From Denitromonas sp. (GTDB lineage Bacteria > Pseudomonadota > Gammaproteobacteria > Burkholderiales > Rhodocyclaceae), in NCBI RefSeq assembly GCF_034676725.1, contig NZ_JAUCBR010000004.1:3500001-3564000 (forward strand): 64,000 nt of DNA, read 5' to 3'. Each line of letters opens with the position of its first letter. The first letter of the stretch is position 1. Both the position numbers and the translations under genes were made by a program. The notes beneath the pieces were generated by a model that did not search any database, was not told the origin of the DNA, and saw nothing but the letters and a program-made list of their open reading frames with translations. This document shows, piece by piece, positions 8,724 through 17,352 of this stretch.

Positions 8724-9614
8724 ATGGACGGACTGATCTGGGCTCTGGGGGGCGCGCTGGGCGCCATGGGGTGGGCTGGCGTGGTGGTGCGGCGCCGGCG
8801 CCGGGCAGACGCCGAGCGCACCGCGGCGCGCAGCCTGGCGGCCTGTCGGGAGTTGTTGGTGCTGATTGCGCGGTTGCAGCAGCATCGGGGCATGAGTTCG
8901 GCGTTGCTGGCCGGTGACCGGAGCTTTACCGCGGCGCGAATGGGCAAGGCGCGCGATATCGATGCCGTGTTGCCTGCCTTGAGGGCGGCCGCACAGGCCG
9001 AATCCGGCATGGCGCACCCCTGCCTGACGGTGAACGAATTTGCCGTGTTCGAGCATCGCTGGGGCGTGCTGCGTGACGCGCTGGCCTCCCTGTCGGTCGA
9101 GCAGAGCATTGCGCAGCACAGCGCATTGATTGCGCAGTTGCTCCAATGGCTGGCGGCCCTGGGCGAAGCGCGGGTGGAGCCCTTGTTCGGCGAGCATGGT
9201 GCGCGCGATGCCGCGCGCAACTACGCCAGCCGGCTGCCGGCATTGACCGAGTGCCTTGGCCAGGCGAGGGCGCTGGGTTTGAGCGTTGCCGCCCGCGGCG
9301 GTTGTTCGGCGGTGGCCCGGGTGCGCCTGATGTTCCTGATTGCCCGCGCCGAACACCTGTTGGCGCAGGCTGCCAAAGGCGCTGTGCGGGGCCGGTGCGC
9401 CGACGAGGCGGCAGCGGCCGTGCAGGCCATGGCGCAGATGGTCAACACGCGCTTGCTGTTGCGCACCGGGGTGGATGTGCCGGCCCAGGTCGTGTTCGAG
9501 GTGGCCAGCGGTGCGGTTGACAGTGTGTTTGCCTGGGCCAGCGACACCGGCGCGCAGTTGAACCGCGCGCGGCAGTCGCCGTCGGCTGCGGGTGCGACGG
9601 TGTGGGCGGCATGA
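8724..9614 (+). CDS. Free-standing NIT-type sensor domain protein with one N-terminal membrane helix
   Basis: A 296-residue protein with one membrane helix at residues 3-23, a basic stretch RRRRR, and then an all-helical region to the C-terminus. ARLQQHRGMSSALLAGDRSF matches in pattern the NIT signature in the receptor at 4010 (LMQRHRGASAAVLGGD). Further on, LPALTECLGQARALGLSVAA parallels LPEVTERLGRMRALGASVLA, so the two sensors are clearly homologous. The positive-inside rule puts the NIT-like region in the cytoplasm, unlike the periplasmic copy. It has no output domain. Its position ten bases after a sensor-less chemoreceptor and directly before a c-di-GMP enzyme suggests it supplies input to one or both. 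Confidence 0.62.
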   Translation: MDGLIWALGGALGAMGWAGVVVRRRRRADAERTAARSLAACRELLVLIARLQQHRGMSSALLAGDRSFTAARMGKARDIDAVLPALRAAAQAESGMAHPCLTVNEFAVFEHRWGVLRDALASLSVEQSIAQHSALIAQLLQWLAALGEARVEPLFGEHGARDAARNYASRLPALTECLGQARALGLSVAARGGCSAVARVRLMFLIARAEHLLAQAAKGAVRGRCADEAAAAVQAMAQMVNTRLLLRTGVDVPAQVVFEVASGAVDSVFAWASDTGAQLNRARQSPSAAGATVWAA

Positions 9615-9628
9615 TGCGAGGGCCCGAT

Positions 9629-11758
9629 ATGACTTCTCTTGCGCAGTGCCTGCCCGACATGTACCGACGTGAGCCGTCGAACTGGCCACGGATCGACAGC
9701 GATCGGGTGCTGCAGGTGCTGTTGCACAACCTCGACGGCATGGTGTTTCGATGTGCCATCGACGCGAACTGGACGCTGCATTTCGTGAGCGATGGCGCCG
9801 AGGCGCTGACCGGCTACCGGCCCGAGGCGCTGGAGCGCAGCAGTGTCGTCACGCTGGAGTCGATGACCCACCCCGAGGACCGGGACCGCGTGCGCCAGGC
9901 GGTGGATGAGGCCTGCCGGGGCGTGGGGCGATACCGGGTGCAGTATCGCCTGCAACACCGCGATGGCAGCGAAAAGTGGGTGCTCGAGCGCGGTGCCGTG
10001 GTGCTCAACGAGCGTGGCGAGCGGGTGCTGGAGGGCTTCATCGAGGATGTGACGGAACAGCTGATGCACCAGCGGCTGCTGGCCGATGCCGAGTTGCGCT
10101 ACCGCAGCATTTTCGAGGATTCGGTCATCGGCATGTTCCAGACCTCGACCGATGGCCGTTACCTGGCCGCCAACCGGGCGCTGGCCGGCCTCTACGGCTA
10201 TGACAGCCCGGCGGCCTTGATCGCGGGGCTCTCGGACATCGCCACCCGGCTGTATGTCGACCCGACGCGTCGCGCGGCGTTTACCGAGCAGATCCGCGCG
10301 AATCATCGTGTGACCGATTTCGAGTCCGAGGTCTATCGCCGCGACGGCAGCCGTATCTGGATCTCGGAGAACGCGCACGCGGTGCTCGGGCCCGACGGGC
10401 AGGCGCTGTACTACGAAGGGACGGTCGAGGACATCACCGCCCAGCACACTTACCGCCGGCAACTGGAGTACCAGGCCACGCATGACCCGCTCACCGGCCT
10501 GCCCAATCGCAATCTGCTGCACGACCGCCTCCAGCAGGCGCTGAACCAGGCGCAGCGGCGTGGCTGCCGGGGGGCGCTGGCCTTTGTGGATCTCGACAAC
10601 TTCAAGTTCGTGAACGACAGCCTCGGCCATGCCGCGGGCGACCGACTGCTGTGCGAGGTGGCACGCCGGCTGAAGACCTGCCTGCGGGAGTCCGATACCG
10701 TGGCGCGCTACGGCGGCGACGAGTTCGTCCTGATCCTGGGCGACTCCGATGGCCTGTCCGACACCTTGCCCATCCTGCACCGGGTGCAGGCGGTGGTGGG
10801 CGAGACGATGGCGCTGGAGGGGCATCAGCTGCACGTCAATTGCAGTATTGGGGTCAGCGTGTTTCCCGATGACGGCGCCGATCTGTCGGTGCTGCTGCGC
10901 CACGCCGATGCCGCCATGCACCACGCCAAGACGCTGGGCAAGGGGCAGTTCCAGTTCTATACCGAGTCGCTCAATGTTGCGGCGCGCGAGCGTCTGGCGC
11001 TGGATTCGGCGCTGCGCAAGGCGGTGGCCGAGGACGCCTTGCATGTGGTCTACCAACCCAAGGTCGGCGCACGCGGGCAGGTGCATGGCTTCGAGGCATT
11101 GCTGCGCTGGGACCACCACGCCTTCGGCAGCGTATCGCCCGCCCGTTTCATCCCGCTGGCCGAAGAGAGCGGGCTGATCGCCGATCTGACCGCCTTCGTG
11201 CTGCGCCAGGCCTGCCGGCAGGCGGCGGCATGGCGGGCGGCGGGGCAGACGCATGTGCGCGTGGCGGTCAACCTCTCGCCCAGCCTGTTCCGCGAGAAGG
11301 ATCTGGCGGCGATGATCCGGTCGGTGCTGGCCGAGGCCGGGCTGCCGCCGGAACACCTGGAGCTCGAAATTACCGAGGGCATGTTGATGGGCGACGTGCA
11401 GCGCGCCCTGACCGTGCTCAGGGAGCTCAAGGCGATGGGCGTGTTCATCGCCATCGATGATTTTGGCACCGGCTACTCGTCGCTGGCCTATCTCAAGCGC
11501 TTTCCGATCGACATCCTGAAGGTCGATCGTTCATTCGTCATGGAATGCGATGCCGGCAACGAGGCGGTGGCCATCACCCGCGCCATTGTGTCGTTGGCGC
11601 ACAGCCTGAATCTGCGCGTGGTGGCCGAGGGTGTCGAAACCAGCGGTCAGCTGGCGGTGCTCAACGCCCTCGGGTGCGAGGAGTTTCAGGGCTACCTGTT
11701 TGCGCGGCCGTTGGCGGCGGAAGCGGCGACGGCGCTCCTCATCAGGGCCGGCCGCTGA
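9629..11758 (+). CDS. PAS-PAS-GGDEF-EAL c-di-GMP synthase/phosphodiesterase
   Basis: A cytoplasmic 709-residue protein; the ATG at 9629 has GAGGG six bases upstream, while earlier in-frame starts overlap the NIT gene. Two PAS domains (about 25-140 and 150-275) lead into a GGDEF domain with an intact active site (YGGDEF, about residue 361) and an upstream RESD that fits the inhibitory RxxD I-site. The EAL domain has FEALLRW near 488, NLSPSLF, LEITEG, IDDFGTGYSS, LKVDRSF and VAEGVET, so catalytic residues look complete. Both making and degrading c-di-GMP are therefore possible. It is the last gene of the chemoreceptor-NIT apparent operon. Confidence 0.88.
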   Translation: MTSLAQCLPDMYRREPSNWPRIDSDRVLQVLLHNLDGMVFRCAIDANWTLHFVSDGAEALTGYRPEALERSSVVTLESMTHPEDRDRVRQAVDEACRGVGRYRVQYRLQHRDGSEKWVLERGAVVLNERGERVLEGFIEDVTEQLMHQRLLADAELRYRSIFEDSVIGMFQTSTDGRYLAANRALAGLYGYDSPAALIAGLSDIATRLYVDPTRRAAFTEQIRANHRVTDFESEVYRRDGSRIWISENAHAVLGPDGQALYYEGTVEDITAQHTYRRQLEYQATHDPLTGLPNRNLLHDRLQQALNQAQRRGCRGALAFVDLDNFKFVNDSLGHAAGDRLLCEVARRLKTCLRESDTVARYGGDEFVLILGDSDGLSDTLPILHRVQAVVGETMALEGHQLHVNCSIGVSVFPDDGADLSVLLRHADAAMHHAKTLGKGQFQFYTESLNVAARERLALDSALRKAVAEDALHVVYQPKVGARGQVHGFEALLRWDHHAFGSVSPARFIPLAEESGLIADLTAFVLRQACRQAAAWRAAGQTHVRVAVNLSPSLFREKDLAAMIRSVLAEAGLPPEHLELEITEGMLMGDVQRALTVLRELKAMGVFIAIDDFGTGYSSLAYLKRFPIDILKVDRSFVMECDAGNEAVAITRAIVSLAHSLNLRVVAEGVETSGQLAVLNALGCEEFQGYLFARPLAAEAATALLIRAGR

Positions 11759-11785
11759 CGCTCGCAGCGCCGGGCGCGCCGTGGC

Positions 11786-12889
11786 CTACTGGCAGACCTG
11801 GCCCGCCACCTGCTGCCCGATGGCCATCGCGGCAGTGAGGCCGGGGGATTCGATCCCGAACAAATGGATCAGACCCGGCACGCCGTGCTGGGCGGGGCCG
11901 TCGATGCGGAAGTCGGCATCGGGCATGCCGGGGGCGACGATTTTCGGGCGCACGCCGGCGTAGCCCGGCTCGAGGCGGCCGTCCTCCAGTTGCGGCCACC
12001 AGGCACGAATGGCCTGGTAGAAGCGCTCGGCGCGGGCGGGGTCGACATGGTAGTCGGGGTGGTCGATCCATTCGACGTCGGGGCCGAACTTGGCCTGGCC
12101 ACCGAGGTCGAGGGTGAGGTGCACGCCGAGGCCGCCGGGCTCGGGCAGCGGGTAAATCAGTCGCGAGAACGGCGCCTTGCCGGTGAGGGTGAAGTACACG
12201 CCGCGGGCGAACCAGGCTTGGGGCAGCAAGTCTTTGGCCGGACCGGTGATGTGCTGGCCGAGGGCGACGGCGTCGAGGCCGGCGGCGTTGATGACCCAGC
12301 GGGCGCGCAGTTCCATCTCCTGTTCGCCGCCCACCCGAACCACCACGCTGCCCTTGTCGGCATAGCCGTCGATGACGGGGCTGCCGAGGGCGAGCATGGC
12401 GCCGTGGTTTTCGGCGTCGCCGAGCAGCGAGAGCATGAGGCCGTGGCTGTCGACGATGCCGGTCGAGGGCGAGAGCAAGGCGGCGTGGGCGTCGAGCGCC
12501 GGTTCAAGCGCGGCGATCTGGCTGCGGTCGAGCAACTGCAGGTCGTGCACGCCGTTGGCAGTAGCTTTAGTGCGGATCTGCTCGAGCGCGCCGGCTTGCT
12601 CGGCGCGGGGGGCAACAACGAGCTTGCCGCAGCGCGAATGGCCGACGCCGCGCTCGGCGCAGTAGGCGTAGAGCTGGTCGCGGCCTTCGACGCACAGGCG
12701 GGCTTTGAGCGAGCCGGTGGGGTAGTAGAGGCCGGCGTGGATGACTTCGCTGTTGCGCGAGCTGATGCCGGTGCCGAAGGCGGTTTCGCGTTCGAGCACG
12801 ATGACTTCACGGCCCGCTTCGGCGAGGGCTTTGGCGCAGGCCAGGCCGACAACGCCGGCGCCGATGACGATGCAGTCGACTGTGTCCAT
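11786..12889 (-). CDS. FAD-dependent oxidoreductase of the DAO/L-2-hydroxyglutarate oxidase type
   Basis: A 367-residue protein starting with a Rossmann dinucleotide-binding motif (IVIGAGVVGLACA) followed by an acidic end of the second strand (VLERE), typical of FAD in the D-amino-acid oxidase fold. SRNSEVIHAGLYYPTGSLKA matches a conserved stretch of LhgO-like proteins, which oxidise L-2-hydroxyglutarate to 2-oxoglutarate and pass electrons to the quinone pool; several related family members have unknown substrates. It converges on the GGDEF-EAL gene with a 27 bp gap and is preceded by a REP-like palindrome. No neighbour specifies the substrate. Confidence 0.75.
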   Translation of the reverse strand: MDTVDCIVIGAGVVGLACAKALAEAGREVIVLERETAFGTGISSRNSEVIHAGLYYPTGSLKARLCVEGRDQLYAYCAERGVGHSRCGKLVVAPRAEQAGALEQIRTKATANGVHDLQLLDRSQIAALEPALDAHAALLSPSTGIVDSHGLMLSLLGDAENHGAMLALGSPVIDGYADKGSVVVRVGGEQEMELRARWVINAAGLDAVALGQHITGPAKDLLPQAWFARGVYFTLTGKAPFSRLIYPLPEPGGLGVHLTLDLGGQAKFGPDVEWIDHPDYHVDPARAERFYQAIRAWWPQLEDGRLEPGYAGVRPKIVAPGMPDADFRIDGPAQHGVPGLIHLFGIESPGLTAAMAIGQQVAGQVCQ

Positions 12890-12914
12890 GGGGTCTCGAT
12901 AAGGATGCGTACGG

Positions 12915-12999
12915 GTAGGGCGGAAAAGCGTAGCGCCTTGGGCCGGTCGGTGCGTCGATGTGGCACCGATGGCGGATGCGCTGCGCTTATCTGCCCTAC
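12915..12999. repeat. REP/BIME-like imperfect palindrome
   Basis: The left arm (gtagggcggaaaagcgtag, from 12915) and the right arm (ending gcgcttatctgccctac at 12999) are imperfect inverted copies around a 40 bp centre. The same kind of unit (gtagggcggataagc) appears at about 25333 inside the toxin-antitoxin insert. This looks like a dispersed intergenic palindrome of the REP class. It lies between two minus-strand genes. Confidence 0.6.
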
Positions 13000-13059
13000 G
13001 AATTGCTCATTTGTATCGGGCGGTTTTTACCAGATTGGGGCAGTGGCGGGTAGCCCCGT

Positions 13060-14328
13060 CTAAAAGGTGACGCTGACGCCTTCGTCGGGCAGGTCTTTGG
13101 GTTCGTAGGCGACCTGGTCGACGATTTGCCCATCGGCGTCGAGCACGGTGATGGTGTCGCGGTCGTTATTGAGTTTGACGGCGCTGCTCAGGTGGATGCG
13201 CAAGGTCTCGCCGCGGGCGATGCCCCCGTCGATGGCCTGGCTGCCCTTGGCGTCGGCGATACGCCAGCCGGTGAGCGCGATGTCGGTGTTGCTGGCGTTG
13301 AGCAGGGTGACGGTTTCGTTGCCGTGTTCGGGGCGCTCGATGGGGTTGACCAGCGCGCAGATGATGCGCACGCCGCTGGGGTGTCGCGGGCGCGCGGGCA
13401 GCACGCCGCCGACGGTAGCGGGGAGGATGTAGTCGTCGGGCACGATGACCACGTCTTCGGGCGCAAACATGAGGCGCAACGTGGTGCCCTGGGCGCGGAT
13501 CATGTCGTGCAGGTTGCCCACTTCCATGGTGGGCAGCAGCAGGCGGTCGTCGCGGTTGCGGGTGTCCTGACGCAGCCAGGCATCGAAGGCGTCGAAGTTG
13601 GTGTGGCCGGCCTGGAAGTAGGGCGCGATCCGGCGAAACAGCTTGGGCCAGAGAATGGCCGCTTGCAGGGCGTCGACGCTGTCCAGCGTGATGCCGGTGC
13701 TCATGGACGGCGCCTGGGCCCAGAAGCCGAGCCGGTGCTCGCGCGCATGGCGCACGCTGGCGCGCAGGTGCTCGCGCAGCTCGGGCGGCAGGCCGAGGTA
13801 GAAGGCGCCATAGGCGTGGCCCTGGTGCAGCATGAAGGCGTTGAGGCTGGTGTCGAGCATGTGCGGCTGCATGAAGATGCGCGAGCCGTCGACCGAGGGG
13901 TGCTCGCCGGTGTACACGAACGCGACGCTGCGGCCGTAGGTGTCGAGCCCCATCGACAGGATGTAGCCGCGCACCGGGTGGTGCTCGACCGATTCGACCT
14001 TGTAGGGGTGGCTGTCGAAGTACTTGATGGCACCGAAACCAATGCGTGCCATGAGCGCGTCGCGGGCGGCGAGGGCGAGCGGCAGGTGCTGGTGGTACTC
14101 GATGTCTTCGACCTCGAAGTGCGTCTCGAGCGCGTCAACCCCCTCGAAGCGAATGCTGGTGATGCCGGCCTGATTGAAGCCGGGCATGCGGTTGGGGCGG
14201 GGCAGGCGCTCGACCAGTTGCGGGTTGTCGGGCTGGAACTTGATGGTGTCGCCGTCGGGCTCGGGGCCGCTGAGCGGGATGTGCGGGTAGTGGATGTGAA
14301 AGCTGCCCTTGATGAGCGTGTAGGCCAT
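13060..14328 (-). CDS. Staphylococcal-nuclease-like protein with C-terminal lamin-tail domain
   Basis: A 422-residue protein from the ATG at 14328 (GGGAG upstream). The first half has two stretches like the SNase fold: ITSIRFEGVDALETHF, recalling the family's R-L-x-G-I-D-A-P-E, and GLDTYGRSVAFVYT, recalling its D-x-Y-G-R-x-L-A-x-V motif. Usual catalytic Arg/Glu/Arg residues cannot be assigned with certainty, so activity is open. Residues about 320-415 resemble a lamin tail domain (NETVTLLNASNTDIALTGWR, then IADAKGSQAI), a beta-sandwich often attached to extracellular nucleases. No signal peptide is visible, which is odd for that pairing. Nothing adjacent indicates the role. Confidence 0.55.
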   Translation of the reverse strand: MAYTLIKGSFHIHYPHIPLSGPEPDGDTIKFQPDNPQLVERLPRPNRMPGFNQAGITSIRFEGVDALETHFEVEDIEYHQHLPLALAARDALMARIGFGAIKYFDSHPYKVESVEHHPVRGYILSMGLDTYGRSVAFVYTGEHPSVDGSRIFMQPHMLDTSLNAFMLHQGHAYGAFYLGLPPELREHLRASVRHAREHRLGFWAQAPSMSTGITLDSVDALQAAILWPKLFRRIAPYFQAGHTNFDAFDAWLRQDTRNRDDRLLLPTMEVGNLHDMIRAQGTTLRLMFAPEDVVIVPDDYILPATVGGVLPARPRHPSGVRIICALVNPIERPEHGNETVTLLNASNTDIALTGWRIADAKGSQAIDGGIARGETLRIHLSSAVKLNNDRDTITVLDADGQIVDQVAYEPKDLPDEGVSVTF

Positions 14329-14512
14329 GTGCGCAGGCTCCCTGATGTTGCGCGACGCGAGGTGGCGCCGCACTTTCAGGGTAGTTGGCCGTATCGCGAA
14401 TGGCATTGTTGATATCCGTGCCAGCGCCCCCATCTGCCAACAGGTGCGCGCATCAATACCTGATCGGTGATAGCGTTGTGCATTGCACCCCTTGCCGTTT
14501 CCAGGAAGCTCC

Positions 14513-14836
14513 ATGCGTATCGACCCGAACCAGCAACGCGTTTTCGAAGCCTTTGCCCGCCGCAATGGCCGCCCGCTCAGCCCCTGGCAGAAGATTGCCG
14601 GCTCGGTGGCTGCCATCGGTCTGTTTGGCCTGGCGCTGGTGTTCTCGGTGGTGGTGTTTGCCGTGGTGCTGACCGTCGGCGCGGCGGTGTGGGGCTGGTT
14701 CTGGTGGAAGACGCGCAGTTTGCGCAAGCAGATGCGCGAGGCGCAGGCGAATCAGCCGGGGCGTGCGCAGGAGGGCCTGGTGATCGAGGGTGAAGTGATC
14801 CGCGAGGTGAATGAGCCCGACGAGCGACGCCCTTGA
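14513..14836 (+). CDS. Small uncharacterised membrane protein
   Basis: A 107-residue protein from the ATG at 14513 (AGGAAG upstream). A hydrophilic N-terminus is followed by one long or two short hydrophobic helices at about 28-60, then a basic amphipathic stretch (WWKTRSLRKQMREAQ) and an acidic tail. I recognise no family. It is divergent from the SNase-like gene and converges on the SprA-related gene. Confidence 0.6.
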   Translation: MRIDPNQQRVFEAFARRNGRPLSPWQKIAGSVAAIGLFGLALVFSVVVFAVVLTVGAAVWGWFWWKTRSLRKQMREAQANQPGRAQEGLVIEGEVIREVNEPDERRP

Positions 14837-14857
14837 GCGACGCGATGCCTGGCGGCG

Positions 14858-15442
14858 TCAGGCGAAAATATTGACCTGCTCGCCCGAAGCCGGGTTGGGC
14901 TCGATCTGCGACAAGGCCGTCTGCAATTGACGGCTGGCGCCTTCGGCGCCAACGGCCGGCTCGTTCTGGGTGGCCAGTTCCCGTTGGGCTTGTTGAATCA
15001 GCTGAGCGGCGACGGCCGCGACCCGGTAGTCCTGCGACGAGGGGTCGGCCGGGGCCAGCGCTGCGCGCTGGATCTGCTGCGCCTTGGCAATGGTCTCGTC
15101 CGGCGTGCGGCCGGGGGAGACGTCGATGCCCACCTCGCCGCCCACGGCATACATCTGCCCGTCCGGGCCACGCACGGTGGAAAAGCTCGCGCCGCCTTGC
15201 GCCAGGCCACCGGCGGCAGCCAGATGCGCGGCCTCGTGCGAGCGGACCTTGCGGTCGGTGCTGGCGAGGGCGGCCACTTCTGCTGCGACGGCGGCCGCTT
15301 CGCGCGAATCGGGTTTGTTGCTGTCGGCCTGGTTGGGCGCAGCGTCGGCCTTGGCCGGGGTGACGGTCGACGCGGCATCGCCCGCTGGTGCGCGCAGCGG
15401 CGTGGCATGGTGCACTGGCAAGGCGGCGGACACGGACATCAT
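14858..15442 (-). CDS. SprA-related / CJM1_0395-family putative metalloprotease
   Basis: A 194-residue protein. An Ala-rich N-terminal half leads to DRKVRSHEAAHLAAAGG, containing HEAAH, a zinc-type HExxH motif, near residue 68. Then come GASFSTVRGPDGQMYAVGGE and VGIDVSPGRTPDETI, which fit the SprA-related family of predicted metalloproteases found in many proteobacteria. The family's substrate is unknown. There is no signal peptide. ATGs at 15442 and 15439 are both possible starts. It stands alone between a convergent membrane gene and a hydrolase gene. Confidence 0.72.
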   Translation of the reverse strand: MMSVSAALPVHHATPLRAPAGDAASTVTPAKADAAPNQADSNKPDSREAAAVAAEVAALASTDRKVRSHEAAHLAAAGGLAQGGASFSTVRGPDGQMYAVGGEVGIDVSPGRTPDETIAKAQQIQRAALAPADPSSQDYRVAAVAAQLIQQAQRELATQNEPAVGAEGASRQLQTALSQIEPNPASGEQVNIFA

Positions 15443-15532
15443 GAGATATCCCCTCGGGCGATCAACAACGCCACTTTAGTGCGTTTTGGTGCCATGCAAA
15501 AGGGTTAGATGGGCTTTGTTGCAGGGGGCAGT

Positions 15533-15550
15533 TCCCTTGCGGGGCAAGGG
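15533..15550 (-). terminator. Hairpin after the hydrolase gene
   Basis: CCCTTGC-GGG-GCAAGGG forms a perfect 7 bp stem two bases past the stop of the minus-strand hydrolase gene. There is no T-run after it on the minus strand, so intrinsic termination would be weak; it may only stabilise the transcript end. Confidence 0.4.
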
Positions 15551-15551
15551 T

Positions 15552-16223
15552 TCAGGGCGTGCTCGGTGGCGTGTTGGCGGGCGCGGGCAGGTGCTGTTCG
15601 AACCAGTGCACCAGCACCGGGATGACGCGTGCCAGCGCCGCCGGGGCGGTGAGGCCGGCATCGTCCGCGTCATGCCACTGGGCGTCGCCATGAATCAGCC
15701 CGAAGGCCTGACGAAGCATGGCGCGGGCAGGGTCGTCGTGGCTGACGGCGAGGCACAGCGGCAGGGCGAGTGCGCCGAGCGGACCGGCGCCGGCCAGATC
15801 GATGCGTCCGCCGAGGCAGAACAGCGCGCTGAGCCGGTCGGCCGAGCGGCTGGCGGCGCGAAGGGCGGCGCCGCTGGCGGTGCCGCTGGCGACCAGGCCG
15901 CGCGCCAGGCCGTGCAGCGGCGGCTGGTGGTCGAGCCAGGCGAGGGCGGCTTCGATGCGATTGGCGAGCAGCGGCGTGTTGTAGCGCAGGTCGGGGTCGC
16001 GCTCGTCTTCGTGCGTGGTGGCCAGATCGAGCCCGAGGGTGGCGAAGCCGGCGCGGTTGAGGGCGTCGCCGATCGCGCGCTCGCGGGCAGTCTGCTCGTC
16101 ATCGAGCGTGCTGCGAGCGAGGATCACGAGGCCGCGCACATCCGGTGCGTGGGCCTGCCGGGCAGCCAGCCAGACCGGGCCGGCGGGGAGACTGAGCGTG
16201 GTGTGGCGGAGCGTGAGCGACAT
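15552..16223 (-). CDS. Alpha/beta hydrolase, dienelactone-hydrolase-like
   Basis: A 223-residue soluble protein. VRGLVILARS is the usual first strand after the N-terminal hairpin; ATLGLDLATTHEDERD and LALPLCLAVSHDDP resemble strand-loop elements of the dienelactone hydrolase branch. The nucleophile elbow would fall at LARGLVASGTASGAAL, where the spacing departs from a textbook GxSxG and the catalytic Ser is uncertain. The fold is likely; activity and substrate are unknown. It lies 18 bases downstream of the AmmeMemoRadiSam radical SAM gene on the same strand and may be co-transcribed with it. Confidence 0.62.
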   Translation of the reverse strand: MSLTLRHTTLSLPAGPVWLAARQAHAPDVRGLVILARSTLDDEQTARERAIGDALNRAGFATLGLDLATTHEDERDPDLRYNTPLLANRIEAALAWLDHQPPLHGLARGLVASGTASGAALRAASRSADRLSALFCLGGRIDLAGAGPLGALALPLCLAVSHDDPARAMLRQAFGLIHGDAQWHDADDAGLTAPAALARVIPVLVHWFEQHLPAPANTPPSTP

Positions 16224-16241
16224 GGCGGGAGCATCGCACGC

Positions 16242-17336
16242 CTATCCGGCCGTTGTCGAGCCGATGGCGACCGGGATGCGACGGTTGCCAAAGGGCCGCT
16301 CGAAGCGGCCGAAACGCCCGGGCAACGCGTGGCCGCAGTGGCGGCACTGGCCGTGCGTGTCGAGCCGGTAGTCGGGAATGTCGTAACCGAGCCGGGTGAT
16401 GACGGTTTCGCCGCAACCCGGGCAACGCGTGCTGGCGCCGTCACGGTCGGCCACGTTGCCGATATAGACGTAGTGCAGGCCGGCGTTGAGCGCGCAGCGG
16501 CGCAGCCGGGTGAGGGTGGCGTGCGGGGTGCCGTGGCGATCGGTGAGCTTGAAGTCGGGATGGAAGGCCGTCAGGTGCAGCGGTACGTCATCGCCCAGTT
16601 CGCGGTGGATCCACTCGGCCATGGCGGTGATTTCTGCGTTGGAATCGTTCTCGCCGGGGATGACCAGGGTGGTGATCTCGAACCACACATCGCTCTCGTG
16701 GCGCAGCCAGACCAGGGTATCGAGCACCGGTTGCAGCCGCGCGCCGCACAGCTTTTTGTAGAAGTCGTCGGTGAAGGCCTTGAGGTCGACATTGGCCGCA
16801 TCCATGTGGGCGAAGAAGTCGGCGCGGCCCTGGCCGTGGATGTAGCCGGCGGTGACGGCGACCGTCTTGAGGCCGATGGCATGGCAGGCAATGGCGGTGT
16901 CGATGGCGTATTCGGCGAAAATCACCGGGTCGTTGTAGGTGAAGGCCACGCTGGTGCTGCCCCAGCGCTGCGCGGCGGCGGCGATGGCCTCGGGCGTGGC
17001 GACGTCCATCAGGCGGTCCATGTCGCGCGATTTGCTGATGTCCCAGTTCTGGCAGAACTTGCAGGCCAGGTTGCAGCCGGCGGTGCCGAAGGAGAGCACG
17101 CTGCTGCCGGGGTAAAAGTGGTTGAGCGGCTTCTTTTCGATCGGGTCGATGCAGAAGCCGGAGCTGCGCCCCCAGGTGGTGAGCTCCATGTGGTCGCCGA
17201 CGCGCTGCCGCACGAAGCAGGCGGCGCGCTGGCCTTCGTGCAGGCGGCAGGTGCGCGGGCACAGGTCGCATTCGATCCGCCCGTCATCAAGCGTATGCCA
17301 GTAGCGGGCAGGGACTCGGGATGCGGTGTCGTGCAT
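16242..17336 (-). CDS. amrS: AmmeMemoRadiSam system radical SAM enzyme
   Basis: A 364-residue radical SAM protein. An N-terminal Cys-rich motif (CDLCPRTC) precedes AGCNLACKFCQNWDISKSR near residue 85, whose CxxxCxxC binds the SAM-cleaving [4Fe-4S] cluster. A C-terminal ribbon, CPGC ... CRHCG, could bind zinc. This order is typical of AmrS, the radical SAM member of the AmmeMemoRadiSam trio. The A and B components are immediately upstream in the same orientation, 16 bases away for A, so the trio forms one operon. The reaction is not established; a role in RNA or protein modification has been proposed for the system. Confidence 0.88.
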   Translation of the reverse strand: MHDTASRVPARYWHTLDDGRIECDLCPRTCRLHEGQRAACFVRQRVGDHMELTTWGRSSGFCIDPIEKKPLNHFYPGSSVLSFGTAGCNLACKFCQNWDISKSRDMDRLMDVATPEAIAAAAQRWGSTSVAFTYNDPVIFAEYAIDTAIACHAIGLKTVAVTAGYIHGQGRADFFAHMDAANVDLKAFTDDFYKKLCGARLQPVLDTLVWLRHESDVWFEITTLVIPGENDSNAEITAMAEWIHRELGDDVPLHLTAFHPDFKLTDRHGTPHATLTRLRRCALNAGLHYVYIGNVADRDGASTRCPGCGETVITRLGYDIPDYRLDTHGQCRHCGHALPGRFGRFERPFGNRRIPVAIGSTTAG

Positions 17337-17352
17337 ATGCGCCTCCGGGGGG

